The notes under the pieces are model-generated. The model was not told the DNA's origin, made no database searches, and saw only the letters and a program-made list of their open reading frames with translations. From Bacteroidales bacterium (GTDB lineage: Bacteria > Bacteroidota > Bacteroidia > Bacteroidales > UBA10428), in the NCBI GenBank assembly GCA_030626465.1, contig DAOUOU010000100.1:1-9478 (forward strand): 9,478 bases of DNA, in the 5' to 3' direction. The position numbers and the translations under genes were made by a program. This document shows, one piece after another, positions 1 to 6,684 of this stretch. Position 1 is the first letter of the stretch, and each line of letters starts with the position of its first letter.

Positions 1-1
1 T

Positions 2-952
2 CTCGGAAATCTGAGAATAGAAGCATTCTTTCTTGCAGGTGCTTGCATTAATATCCTTTACCTGATTTATATATTCTATGTCAAAATTTTTCAATTCAAT
101 CTCAATATATCTTACATTAACAAGAAAGAAATTAGACAGTTCCTTTCTTATGGATTTACCAGCATGGGTATCAATATATGCCTTTTTATACTAATATCAT
201 CCGACAGGTTTATTCTGGCAATTTTCAGAAACATTGATATGGTTGGAATTTATAATCAAATCTACAATATTGCACAGATAAGTATTGTCGCTCTTTTTAG
301 TATTTACCAGGCTTCTGTGAATCCTGTTTTGCTGGAAAAAATGGAGTCGGATAGTACGAACAACAATAAAACATTAAGTGAGTTTGCATACAAGACCGTT
401 TTCCTCCTTTTGCCTGTCGCATTGCTGATGGCTCTATTTGCCAAAACAATATCATATCTCCTACTGGGAAAAGAATTCCGTGATGCATATTATCTTCTTC
501 CCTACATTATTAGCGGGGCTTTTTTGTACGGGATGAATCATTACCTTACTCTTAAGTTTAAATTTAAGAACAAACTGTCCATTCTCTTACTAGGAGCCTC
601 GATAGCAACAATATTGAATATTGGACTCAATTTTATATTCATACCCAGATATGGGATGGTCGCAGCAGCTGTTACAACAACTATTTCTTATTTTATTCTT
701 TGGATCTATTACTATCTGAAAAGCGATATAAAATACCTCCATGATAAAAGCTATAGTAGAAATTATTTGCTGTTAATAATTGTTTCATTTCTACTCATCG
801 GTATTTATTTAATTGTTGGTTATTTTTTGCATTTTGACAAGTCTGCTATCATTTCATCCATCCTGTTTGCCATATTCCTTGCGATAATATATTTTATTCT
901 TACCCTCAGAATAAATCCTTTCTATTCAGGCCTGGGTAAGAAAGGCAAATAA
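2..952 (+). CDS. Polysaccharide flippase, Wzx/PST type (5' end missing)
   Basis: The reading frame is open from base 2 to a TAA at 950-952, giving 316 residues with no start in the window; the ATG at 164 is internal. About nine hydrophobic helices are visible, for example around LLLPVALLMALFA and YLLLIIVSFLLIGIY. They are separated by short basic loops, and the C-terminus is short and basic (GLGKKGK). The stretch ISYINKKEIRQFLSYG, followed by a helix and SSDRFILA, is typical of the second half of polysaccharide biosynthesis/export proteins of the MOP superfamily. Full members have 12-14 helices and roughly 450-500 residues, so about a third is missing upstream. The family moves undecaprenyl-pyrophosphate-linked oligosaccharides across the inner membrane for O-antigen, capsule or exopolysaccharide. 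The gene probably ends a glycan cluster lying to the left, because nothing co-directional follows closely. The substrate cannot be told from sequence. Confidence 0.85.
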   Translation, partial: LGNLRIEAFFLAGACINILYLIYIFYVKIFQFNLNISYINKKEIRQFLSYGFTSMGINICLFILISSDRFILAIFRNIDMVGIYNQIYNIAQISIVALFSIYQASVNPVLLEKMESDSTNNNKTLSEFAYKTVFLLLPVALLMALFAKTISYLLLGKEFRDAYYLLPYIISGAFLYGMNHYLTLKFKFKNKLSILLLGASIATILNIGLNFIFIPRYGMVAAAVTTTISYFILWIYYYLKSDIKYLHDKSYSRNYLLLIIVSFLLIGIYLIVGYFLHFDKSAIISSILFAIFLAIIYFILTLRINPFYSGLGKKGK

Positions 953-1162
953 TTGTATGATTACTTTTTTCCTGTTCTTATTTTAAACGCAACCATTTCG
1001 CGTATTTAAACATCTGTTTTATGAGTTATGAAACGACTGTAAAAAGTAACTTAGATGAACCGAACATGAAATTAGTGAAATGATCTCATGAACTTAATCA
1101 ATGATATAGTAAGCAAAAAATTAGTACAAACAATCAGGAGTAAAAATTTAATGTGAGAGGGC

Positions 1163-1175
1163 GGAGCCCGGCTCC
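1163..1175. other. Small GC-rich hairpin in the serpin leader
   Basis: GGAGC-CCG-GCTCC forms a 5-bp perfect stem with a 3-base loop. It stands out as a GC-rich patch in the otherwise AT-rich 274-base spacer 953..1226. A T-rich stretch begins about 14 bases after the stem (near 1190), too far for a classical intrinsic terminator, though a weak terminator for upstream transcription is possible. It lies about 50 bases before the serpin start, so a leader structure is the other option. Otherwise I found no gene and no clear promoter in this spacer. Confidence 0.3.
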
Positions 1176-1226
1176 TGAATGTGCGGAAATTTTTTGTTTT
1201 TTTCAAATACAAAAAAATTCAAACAG

Positions 1227-2474
1227 ATGAAAAAAATAATTATATCTTTTCTTTTATCTACCCTGCTCCTGCTGGCATGCGAGAAAAGCCCGACAACAAG
1301 CGAACCTTTGCCTGACGAACCTGTGATTATTCAACTTTCTTCAGGTGGAGAACAGGTGGTTGAGGCATCAAACGAATTTGGCCTGGATATCTTCAAAGCC
1401 ATAATTGCAGACGAATCTCCTGGTAAAAATATTTTTATCTCCCCGACAAGCATTTCCCTTGCTCTTGCCATGACATATAATGGGGCAAATGGTTATACGG
1501 AAGACTCGATGGCTTATGCATTAAGAATGGATCACCTGACTTCCGGTCAGATCAATACAAGCTATAAGGAGCTGATAGGCGGATTGACCAGTGTAGATGA
1601 AAAGGTGATCATGGATATTGCCAATTCTATCTGGTACCGCCAGGGATTTTATGTTGAACCGGCCTTCCTGGAGATGAATACAGCTTATTACAACGCCGAT
1701 GTAAGTGAACTGGACTTCAATTCACCCGATGCAGTAAGTATTATCAACGGCTGGGTGTCGGACAATACCAATGAGAAGATCGAAACCATTATCAATCAAA
1801 TCGATCCCATGGCAGTTATGTTTTTAATCAATGCTATCTATTTTAAAGGAACATGGACCAAAGAATTCAATCCGGAAAGCACTTACGATGGAAGTTTTTA
1901 CCTGACGGACGGAACGTATAAAACAGTTGATATGATGGCATTCCAAGAAGAAATAGGATATGTGGAAAATGATTTGTTTCAGGCAGCGGAGCTGGATTAT
2001 GGAAGAGGTAATTACAGCATGATCGTATTATTGCCGAAAGGAGATCTGTCCGCAGAAGAACTGGCAATCCATTTAAATCCTGATAACTGGCAAAGCTGGC
2101 TTTCATCAATTGGCACACAGGAAGTGCAGCTCTCACTACCAAAATTTACTTTCGAATACGAGAAAAATTTAAACGATATCTTGTCTCTTATGGGTATGGG
2201 CATTGCATTTGATCCAATGTTAGCAGATTTTACCGGTATAAACAGTGCCGGCGGACTCTATATCAGTTTTGTAAAGCACAAAACATTTGTTGAAGTGAAC
2301 GAGGAAGGTACAGAGGCAGCCGCAGTAACTATCGTCGGAATTGTGGGTACATCTGTTGATCCGAATCAAAATCCCGTAATGGTGGTAAATCATCCATTTC
2401 TATTTGCCATAAGGGAAAAAACAACAAACGCAATTGTTTTCATAGGCAAAGTTGCTGAGCCAAAGATTGAATAG
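1227..2474 (+). CDS. Lipoprotein serpin (serine protease inhibitor)
   Basis: This is a complete serpin of 415 residues. I chose the ATG at 1227 over the in-frame ATG at 1179 because it gives a clean lipoprotein signal: MKK, a hydrophobic core, then lipobox LLAC with Cys18. It is also preceded by an A-rich leader typical of Bacteroidota. Visible family marks are the shutter region NIFISPTSISLAL (68-80), NAIYFKGTW (202-210), His351 before the hinge, and the C-terminal signature HPFLFAIREKTTNAIVFIGK (389-408). The hinge EEGTEAAAVT (359-368) has small residues at P15-P8, as inhibitory serpins do, so it should trap proteases by loop insertion. Counting from the hinge as in alpha-1-antitrypsin puts P1-P1' at Thr375-Ser376. 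The loop is about four residues longer after that point, so P1 is uncertain. The small and hydrophobic residues of the loop suggest elastase- or chymotrypsin-like targets. It likely sits on the periplasmic or outer face of the envelope. The convergent neighbour is an exported peptidase. Confidence 0.93.
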   Translation: MKKIIISFLLSTLLLLACEKSPTTSEPLPDEPVIIQLSSGGEQVVEASNEFGLDIFKAIIADESPGKNIFISPTSISLALAMTYNGANGYTEDSMAYALRMDHLTSGQINTSYKELIGGLTSVDEKVIMDIANSIWYRQGFYVEPAFLEMNTAYYNADVSELDFNSPDAVSIINGWVSDNTNEKIETIINQIDPMAVMFLINAIYFKGTWTKEFNPESTYDGSFYLTDGTYKTVDMMAFQEEIGYVENDLFQAAELDYGRGNYSMIVLLPKGDLSAEELAIHLNPDNWQSWLSSIGTQEVQLSLPKFTFEYEKNLNDILSLMGMGIAFDPMLADFTGINSAGGLYISFVKHKTFVEVNEEGTEAAAVTIVGIVGTSVDPNQNPVMVVNHPFLFAIREKTTNAIVFIGKVAEPKIE

Positions 2475-2521
2475 CGCGTAATTTAAGATTGATGTATTAT
2501 GGTTGACAGGCTCAGAAACTG

Positions 2522-2590
2522 GAAACAGCACTGGAATCACTTATAGATGTTTAAGAGCTTTAAAAGAAACGCATATTCCAGTGCTGTTTC
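2522..2590. terminator. 16-bp perfect inverted repeat between convergent genes
   Basis: The arms 2522-2537 (GAAACAGCACTGGAAT) and 2575-2590 are exact reverse complements, separated by 37 bases. The left arm lies in the spacer and touches the last base of the peptidase stop codon (2537-2539). The right arm lies inside the peptidase coding sequence, about 12 codons before its stop. The position between a + strand gene ending at 2474 and a - strand gene ending at 2537 fits a bidirectional terminator or mRNA 3'-end stabiliser. The loop is long, and no strong U-tract follows on either strand; on the + strand only TTTATGTTGTTT follows. The terminator role is therefore inferred, while the repeat itself is certain. 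Confidence 0.45.
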
Positions 2591-4657
2591 TTTATGTTGT
2601 TTGAATCTTCCGGACGCTCCTCCATGACCGGCATCCATATTCGTATGTAATAAAAGCAGGTTATCATCTGTCTTTAATTCCCTTATTTTTGCTACCCATT
2701 TTGCCGGTTCCCAATATTGAACCTGAGAATCATGTAGTCCTGTTGTCACAAGCATATTAGGATATTCTTTTGCTTCAACATTATCATAAGGAGAATAGGA
2801 TAGCATATAATCAAAATATTCCTTTTCATTTGGGTTGCCCCATTCATCATATTCACCGGTAGTGAGTGGTATACTTTCATCGAGCATTGTTGTAACAACA
2901 TCTGCAAAGGGTACAGCAGCAATTATTCCTTTAAACAAATCGGGACGCATATTTACGATGACTCCCATTAACAATCCTCCTGCGCTGCCTCCCAAGGCCA
3001 TTAACTTATCAGAAGATGTGTAATTGATGTTTATCAAATGTTCGGCACAAGCAATAAAATCTGTATATGAATTCTTTTTGTTCAGAAGTTTTCCATCTTC
3101 ATACCAATCACGTCCCAGGAATTGTCCACCCCGAATATGAGCAATTGCGTAAATAAAATCTCTGTCGAGCAGACTTAAACGAGCTATCCCAAAATTTGGA
3201 TCAATGGTGTGACCGTAAGAACCATATCCATATAATAGTAATGGTGCTGTTCCATCAAGTGGAGTTCCTTTTTTGTACACTAGCGAGATAGGTACTTTCT
3301 TCCCATCTTTAGCGATAGCATATAATCGTTCGCTTTTATAGTTGTCTGGATTATGCCCTCCAATTACTTCCTGTTGCTTGAGAAGGATTAATTCTTTTGT
3401 TCGCATATTGTAATCGTAAGTTGAGTTAGGTGTTGTTAGCGAAGAGTAACCTATTCGCAACAGTACAGTAGCAAACTCAGGATTAACCGAAACCCAGGCT
3501 GTATATACCTCCTCTCCAAAATCAATAGTATGTTCCTGCCCTGTTTCTATATTGATTATTCGAAGTATTACATTTCCCATCTTCCGTTCATCAATTACCA
3601 TATACTTATCAAAATTCAGAAATCCTTCAAGCAGTATATCTTCGCGATGTGGGATAACCTCTTTCCAATTCTCCTTTCCTGTTTGTTCAACCGATGTTTC
3701 CATTAACCTAAAGTTTCTTGCATCGAGATTAGTGCGTACATAAAATTTATCCTGAAAATGGCCAATAGAATACTCCAATCCGTGCTCGCGAGGCTGAAAA
3801 ATGGTAAAATCTCCTTCCGGATCGTCGGCCGAAAGAATTCGATATTCATCCGACATGTTGGCCGTTGAACCGATTATTAAATATTTCTTCGAACGGCTTT
3901 TGTATACAAAAGAGTAAAATGTTTCATCCTGTTCTTCGTAAACCAGACGTGAAGTTTTATCGGAAACAATCTTATACCTGAAAACCTTATAAGGGCGAAG
4001 TGTTGTTTCGTCTTTTTCTGCATAAAACACTGTTCGGTTATCATTAGCCCAGTAAGCTGCACCAGAGGTACTCAAGAGTGTTTCTTCCAATATTTCCCCA
4101 CTCTCCAGATTTCTAAAATAGACCGTATATATTCTTCTGCTTAATGTATCTACTCCATAAGCAATCATCTTATTATCCGGACTAACAGTAATGGATGAAA
4201 CATGAAAGTACTCATATCCTTCAGCCATTTCGTTCACATTAAGCATTATTTCTTCTTTGGCTTCCAGGGATTCTTTCTTTCGGCAATAAACAGGATATTC
4301 CTTGCCCTCTTCGTATCGGGTATAATAATAATAGCCATTTGAAAAATAGGGAACTGAAATGTCGGTTTGTTTGATACGACCTACAATTTCGTTATATAAT
4401 TCCTCCTGCAGGGATTCTGTCTTCTTCAACATGTGAGAGGTATACTCATTTTCAGCATTCAGATAATCTATCACCTCCTGATCATCAGGTTGATTCAACC
4501 AGAAATAGTTATCGATGCGTGTGGTATCATGCTTTACTAATTCAACAAGTTTCTTTTGAGCAACCGGAGGCTTTATCATACTAAATTTATTACAAGACAT
4601 CAGAAAAATAAAAAACAGGGAGCAAAGATAAACTGAATAGCGAAATACATTAACCAT
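2537..4657 (-). CDS. ptrB: Oligopeptidase B (protease II), exported lipoprotein form, S9A family
   Basis: This 706-residue serine peptidase has an N-terminal beta-propeller (about 75-430) that gates access to a C-terminal alpha/beta-hydrolase domain. The triad is Ser558 in GGSAGG, Asp643 in GLHDSQVQYWEP, and His678 in AGHGG. From memory, all three are offset by 26 from the E. coli PtrB numbers (532/617/652), which supports a full-length collinear enzyme. The family cuts short peptides after Arg or Lys. The acidic pair reported to bind the basic P1 side chain corresponds to Glu602 and Asp604 in GEYDEWGNP. Of the P2-binding acidic pair, Asp486 is kept and the second is Asn488. Unlike cytosolic E. 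coli PtrB, the protein opens with a lipoprotein signal (lipobox LMSC, Cys22), so it should act in the periplasm or outer membrane. It starts 10 bases after a small membrane protein gene, so the two are probably cotranscribed. Confidence 0.93.
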   Translation of the reverse strand: MVNVFRYSVYLCSLFFIFLMSCNKFSMIKPPVAQKKLVELVKHDTTRIDNYFWLNQPDDQEVIDYLNAENEYTSHMLKKTESLQEELYNEIVGRIKQTDISVPYFSNGYYYYTRYEEGKEYPVYCRKKESLEAKEEIMLNVNEMAEGYEYFHVSSITVSPDNKMIAYGVDTLSRRIYTVYFRNLESGEILEETLLSTSGAAYWANDNRTVFYAEKDETTLRPYKVFRYKIVSDKTSRLVYEEQDETFYSFVYKSRSKKYLIIGSTANMSDEYRILSADDPEGDFTIFQPREHGLEYSIGHFQDKFYVRTNLDARNFRLMETSVEQTGKENWKEVIPHREDILLEGFLNFDKYMVIDERKMGNVILRIINIETGQEHTIDFGEEVYTAWVSVNPEFATVLLRIGYSSLTTPNSTYDYNMRTKELILLKQQEVIGGHNPDNYKSERLYAIAKDGKKVPISLVYKKGTPLDGTAPLLLYGYGSYGHTIDPNFGIARLSLLDRDFIYAIAHIRGGQFLGRDWYEDGKLLNKKNSYTDFIACAEHLININYTSSDKLMALGGSAGGLLMGVIVNMRPDLFKGIIAAVPFADVVTTMLDESIPLTTGEYDEWGNPNEKEYFDYMLSYSPYDNVEAKEYPNMLVTTGLHDSQVQYWEPAKWVAKIRELKTDDNLLLLHTNMDAGHGGASGRFKQHKETALEYAFLLKLLNIYK

Positions 4658-4667
4658 ATTCAGGAAT

Positions 4668-4979
4668 TTAAGATTCAGACTTAAAAATAATATAAATCAT
4701 TGCAGTCAACAATGTACTTATTATCAACAGAAAACGAGCTAGTTTTATTTGTTTTTCACCATCCAGTCGAAGAAGTGAGAAGATAATAATACCCATTCCC
4801 AGAATCCCTCCAACAAAAATATTATCTACTTCCGATTTCAGGTTAAACAAAGAATTAAAGCCCAGGTGGCTGTTTGTATTTAAAAATTTTATTAGGAAAG
4901 GTAATGAGATTGAAAGCGCAATACAAGATATCAGGATAATTATTATAAAAATTACTTTAAAAGGTAAATCTCTTTTCAT
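4668..4979 (-). CDS. Small three-helix membrane protein, unknown function
   Basis: This ORF encodes 103 residues that I do not recognise as a named family. Three hydrophobic segments are clear: about 8-30 (isoleucine-rich), 52-70 and 81-99. There is a polar loop at 31-51 and a short charged loop RLDGEKQIKLAR between helices 2 and 3. The N-terminus MKRDLPFK is basic, which predicts it stays inside, and the positive-inside rule also places the second loop inside. The gene ends 10 bases before the oligopeptidase B start on the same strand, with a candidate -7 box upstream, so it looks like the first gene of a two-gene operon. No catalytic or binding motif is visible. That it is a real gene rests on coding-like composition, length, spacing and promoter position. 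Confidence 0.7.
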   Translation of the reverse strand: MKRDLPFKVIFIIIILISCIALSISLPFLIKFLNTNSHLGFNSLFNLKSEVDNIFVGGILGMGIIIFSLLRLDGEKQIKLARFLLIISTLLTAMIYIIFKSES

Positions 4980-5045
4980 ACGAACAAATACTCGCTTTTC
5001 CAGGATTATTAAAGATACTATTTACTCTGCCTTTTTTGTATTACT

Positions 5046-5053
5046 CAAATGTA
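5046..5053 (-). promoter_or_regulatory. Candidate -7 box for the small membrane protein/ptrB unit
   Basis: Read on the - strand this is TACATTTG, a perfect match to the Bacteroidota -7 consensus TAnnTTTG. It lies 66 bases upstream of the ATG at 4979. The -33 position, 20 bases further upstream, has only a weak TTA in place of TTG/TTTG. The same octamer occurs upstream of tex. This is a prediction from consensus only. Confidence 0.4.
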
Positions 5054-5128
5054 TACTTTTCCGTAGCATATAATAAGTTCTTTTCCGCTTTTTATCTATT
5101 TATAATCAATATAATTCTTCATATTCTA

Positions 5129-5160
5129 TTTGACTTTTATTCTCATACCCAATAAATTAG
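5129..5160 (+). promoter_or_regulatory. Candidate promoter for the T9SS cargo gene
   Basis: TTTG at 5129-5132 and TAAATTAG at 5153-5160 are separated by 20 bases. The Bacteroidota consensus is TTTG, about 20 bases, then TAnnTTTG. The -33 box is exact and the -7 box misses one of six defined positions. Transcription would start near 5165, giving a leader of about 85 bases. That leader contains the purine tract GGGAGGAGG (5218-5226). Confidence 0.42.
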
Positions 5161-5252
5161 CTGAAAATTGAAGGATTGTATTGATTTACCATATGGAATG
5201 TTTAACATTGATAAATCGGGAGGAGGAAAATATTCATTAAAATCCTTTGAAA

Positions 5253-6422
5253 ATGAAAACAAAATATATTCTGATTGTATCAGTCATGATACTGATTAAT
5301 GCTATAGTTTATTCCCAGGATTATATTGAAATGACTAAACTAGTAGCCTCCGACAGAGCTGCAGATGACCGCTTTGGTACAACGGTTTGCATTTCCGGTA
5401 ATTACACCATTGTTGGTGTTAGGAATGAAGACCAAGATGTATCTGGAGAAAATACCCTGGAGTATGCAGGTTCGGCTTATATTTTTAAGCGTGATGAAAG
5501 TGGGATCTGGAATGAAGTACAGAAAATTGTTGCCTCTGACAGAGAAACTGGTGTTCGTTTTGGCACTTCTGTTAGCATATCAGGCAATTATACTATCATC
5601 GGAGCAGTAAATAAAGATGAAGTTACTACAGGAGGAGATACTCTAACTAATGCCGGATCGGCATACATTTTTGAATCCTGCTCGCAAAATCCTGTTAACG
5701 ATCCTGAAAATATCATTGAAAATGGCGACTTTGAGACATGTATACTTAGTCCCTGGTCTCTGTATACCGCTGATTGGCTAGGGATAGCAGCAGATGCTGT
5801 GATTGTTAACGGCAAAAGTGTTTTAACGCCGTTTAGCATTGCAGATGAACCTCAATCATGGCATATTCAGATGAATCAATTGTTAACTGCTAATCAGCTG
5901 GCTTTGTTAGAAGTGGGTGCAACATATGAGCTATCATTCGATGCATTTGCAGAGGTAGATAATAGACCATCCATCGTATATTTTGGACAAGATGGAGATC
6001 CATGGCAGATACAACTGATCGAAGAGATTTGGATAAATAAGGAAACTGAAACCTATACCTTCGATTTTACCCTGGAAGAAATATATGCTAATATGAGACT
6101 TACCTTTGAGTTGGGCACTGAAACCACCTGGGCTGCATTTGATAATGTAAGCCTTGTGAACAAAACAACTTCAGGAGTGTATGAATTGTCAGATAAGAAT
6201 GATATAAAATTAGTACCCAATCCTGCTGCCGATCAGTTAAAGGTTTATGCTGAAGAGGGCTCAAAAGTGTCTATATATAACAGTTTAGGTAAGCTGGTTA
6301 AGACTGGAGTAACAGAGAATGGACTGACTGTTTTTCAAACTGATGAATTGGAGTTGGGGATTTATATCATTAGAGTGCAGAAAGAGAATGAGGTATTTTC
6401 AGGTAAGATACTTGTTCGGTAG
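5253..6422 (+). CDS. Secreted T9SS cargo protein: FG-GAP-like repeats, CBM4/9-like domain, sorting tail
   Basis: The protein has 389 residues from the ATG at 5253; a TTG two codons upstream is a less likely start. A signal peptide ends near VYS-Q (cleavage about 21/22). Two repeats with a period of 62 residues follow. Each runs VASDR (31, 93), RFGT plus a hydrophobic strand and ISGNYTI (40, 102), and ends AGSAYIF (72, 134). This is the FG-GAP-like pattern of beta-propeller repeats in secreted Bacteroidota proteins. Residues about 153-304, from NIIENGDFE through VGATYELSFDAFAE to AAFDNVSL, look like a CBM4/9-type beta-sandwich that binds glycans. Residues 311-389 (VPNPAADQLKVY to GKILVR) match the T9SS type A sorting domain, which sends the protein across the outer membrane to the cell surface or medium. 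Two repeats are too few for a closed propeller. No catalytic domain is seen, so a binding or adhesive role is inferred. Confidence 0.85.
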   Translation: MKTKYILIVSVMILINAIVYSQDYIEMTKLVASDRAADDRFGTTVCISGNYTIVGVRNEDQDVSGENTLEYAGSAYIFKRDESGIWNEVQKIVASDRETGVRFGTSVSISGNYTIIGAVNKDEVTTGGDTLTNAGSAYIFESCSQNPVNDPENIIENGDFETCILSPWSLYTADWLGIAADAVIVNGKSVLTPFSIADEPQSWHIQMNQLLTANQLALLEVGATYELSFDAFAEVDNRPSIVYFGQDGDPWQIQLIEEIWINKETETYTFDFTLEEIYANMRLTFELGTETTWAAFDNVSLVNKTTSGVYELSDKNDIKLVPNPAADQLKVYAEEGSKVSIYNSLGKLVKTGVTENGLTVFQTDELELGIYIIRVQKENEVFSGKILVR

Positions 6423-6432
6423 GAAAAATGGA

Positions 6433-6456
6433 AAGACGGAAGACCGGAGTCGGAAG
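6433..6456. repeat. Degenerate relic of the RAGTCGK heptamer family
   Basis: Just after the stop at 6422 the sequence falls into heptamer phase: AAGACGG, AAGACCG, GAGTCGG, then AAG. These are near copies of the units of the large array at 8970-9163. The 11-mer GGAGTCGGAAG at 6446-6456 occurs exactly in that array. The stretch is short and could be coincidence, but both phase and sequence fit. Confidence 0.45.
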
Positions 6457-6523
6457 ATAAGTGAAGTTCAGAGTTTTGGGTGCGGGTTTCAAACAATATT
6501 ACCCAATAACCCAGTAACCAAAC

Positions 6524-6684
6524 CAGTAACCAGTAACCAGTAATCAGTAATCAGTAACCAGTAACCAGTAATCAGTAATCAGTAATCAGTAATCAGTAAT
6601 CAGTAACCAGTAATCAGTAATCAGTAACCAGTAACCAGTAATCAGTAATCAGTAATCAGTAACCAGTAACCAGTAACCAGCAAC
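6524..6684. repeat. CAGTAAY heptamer tandem array, 23 units
   Basis: There are 23 head-to-tail 7-base units of CAGTAAC or CAGTAAT; the last, at 6678-6684, is CAGCAAC. The seventh-base order is C C T T C C T T T T T C T T C C T T T C C C C. The pattern TTCCTTT occurs twice, 70 bases apart, which suggests duplication of blocks. Looser copies (CCAGTAAC, CAAA) lie at 6510-6523. The array fills most of the 261-base spacer between the convergent T9SS cargo gene and tex. Its last base is the first base of the tex stop codon as read on the + strand. The + strand has a TAA in every unit. Confidence 0.97.

Noticed and set aside
1021..1083. 20-codon ORF beginning MSYETTVKSN in the spacer before the serpin
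   Set aside because: It is very short, has no recognisable motif or promoter, and nothing distinguishes it from a chance ORF.
1179..1226. In-frame upstream ATG extending the serpin by 16 residues
   Set aside because: The extension puts a phenylalanine-rich stretch before a perfect lipoprotein signal; the start at 1227 is far better.
2835..3023. Open frames antisense to ptrB and tex (for example 2835-3023, 8248-8511)
   Set aside because: They mirror codon use of convincing genes on the other strand and show no family motif.
5189..5196. CCATATGG palindrome upstream of the cargo gene
   Set aside because: An 8-base palindrome is expected by chance in a sequence of this length.
6343..6543. 66-residue open frame crossing the cargo gene end into the heptamer array
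   Set aside because: Its first part overlaps the cargo gene in another frame, and the rest is relic and repeat sequence.
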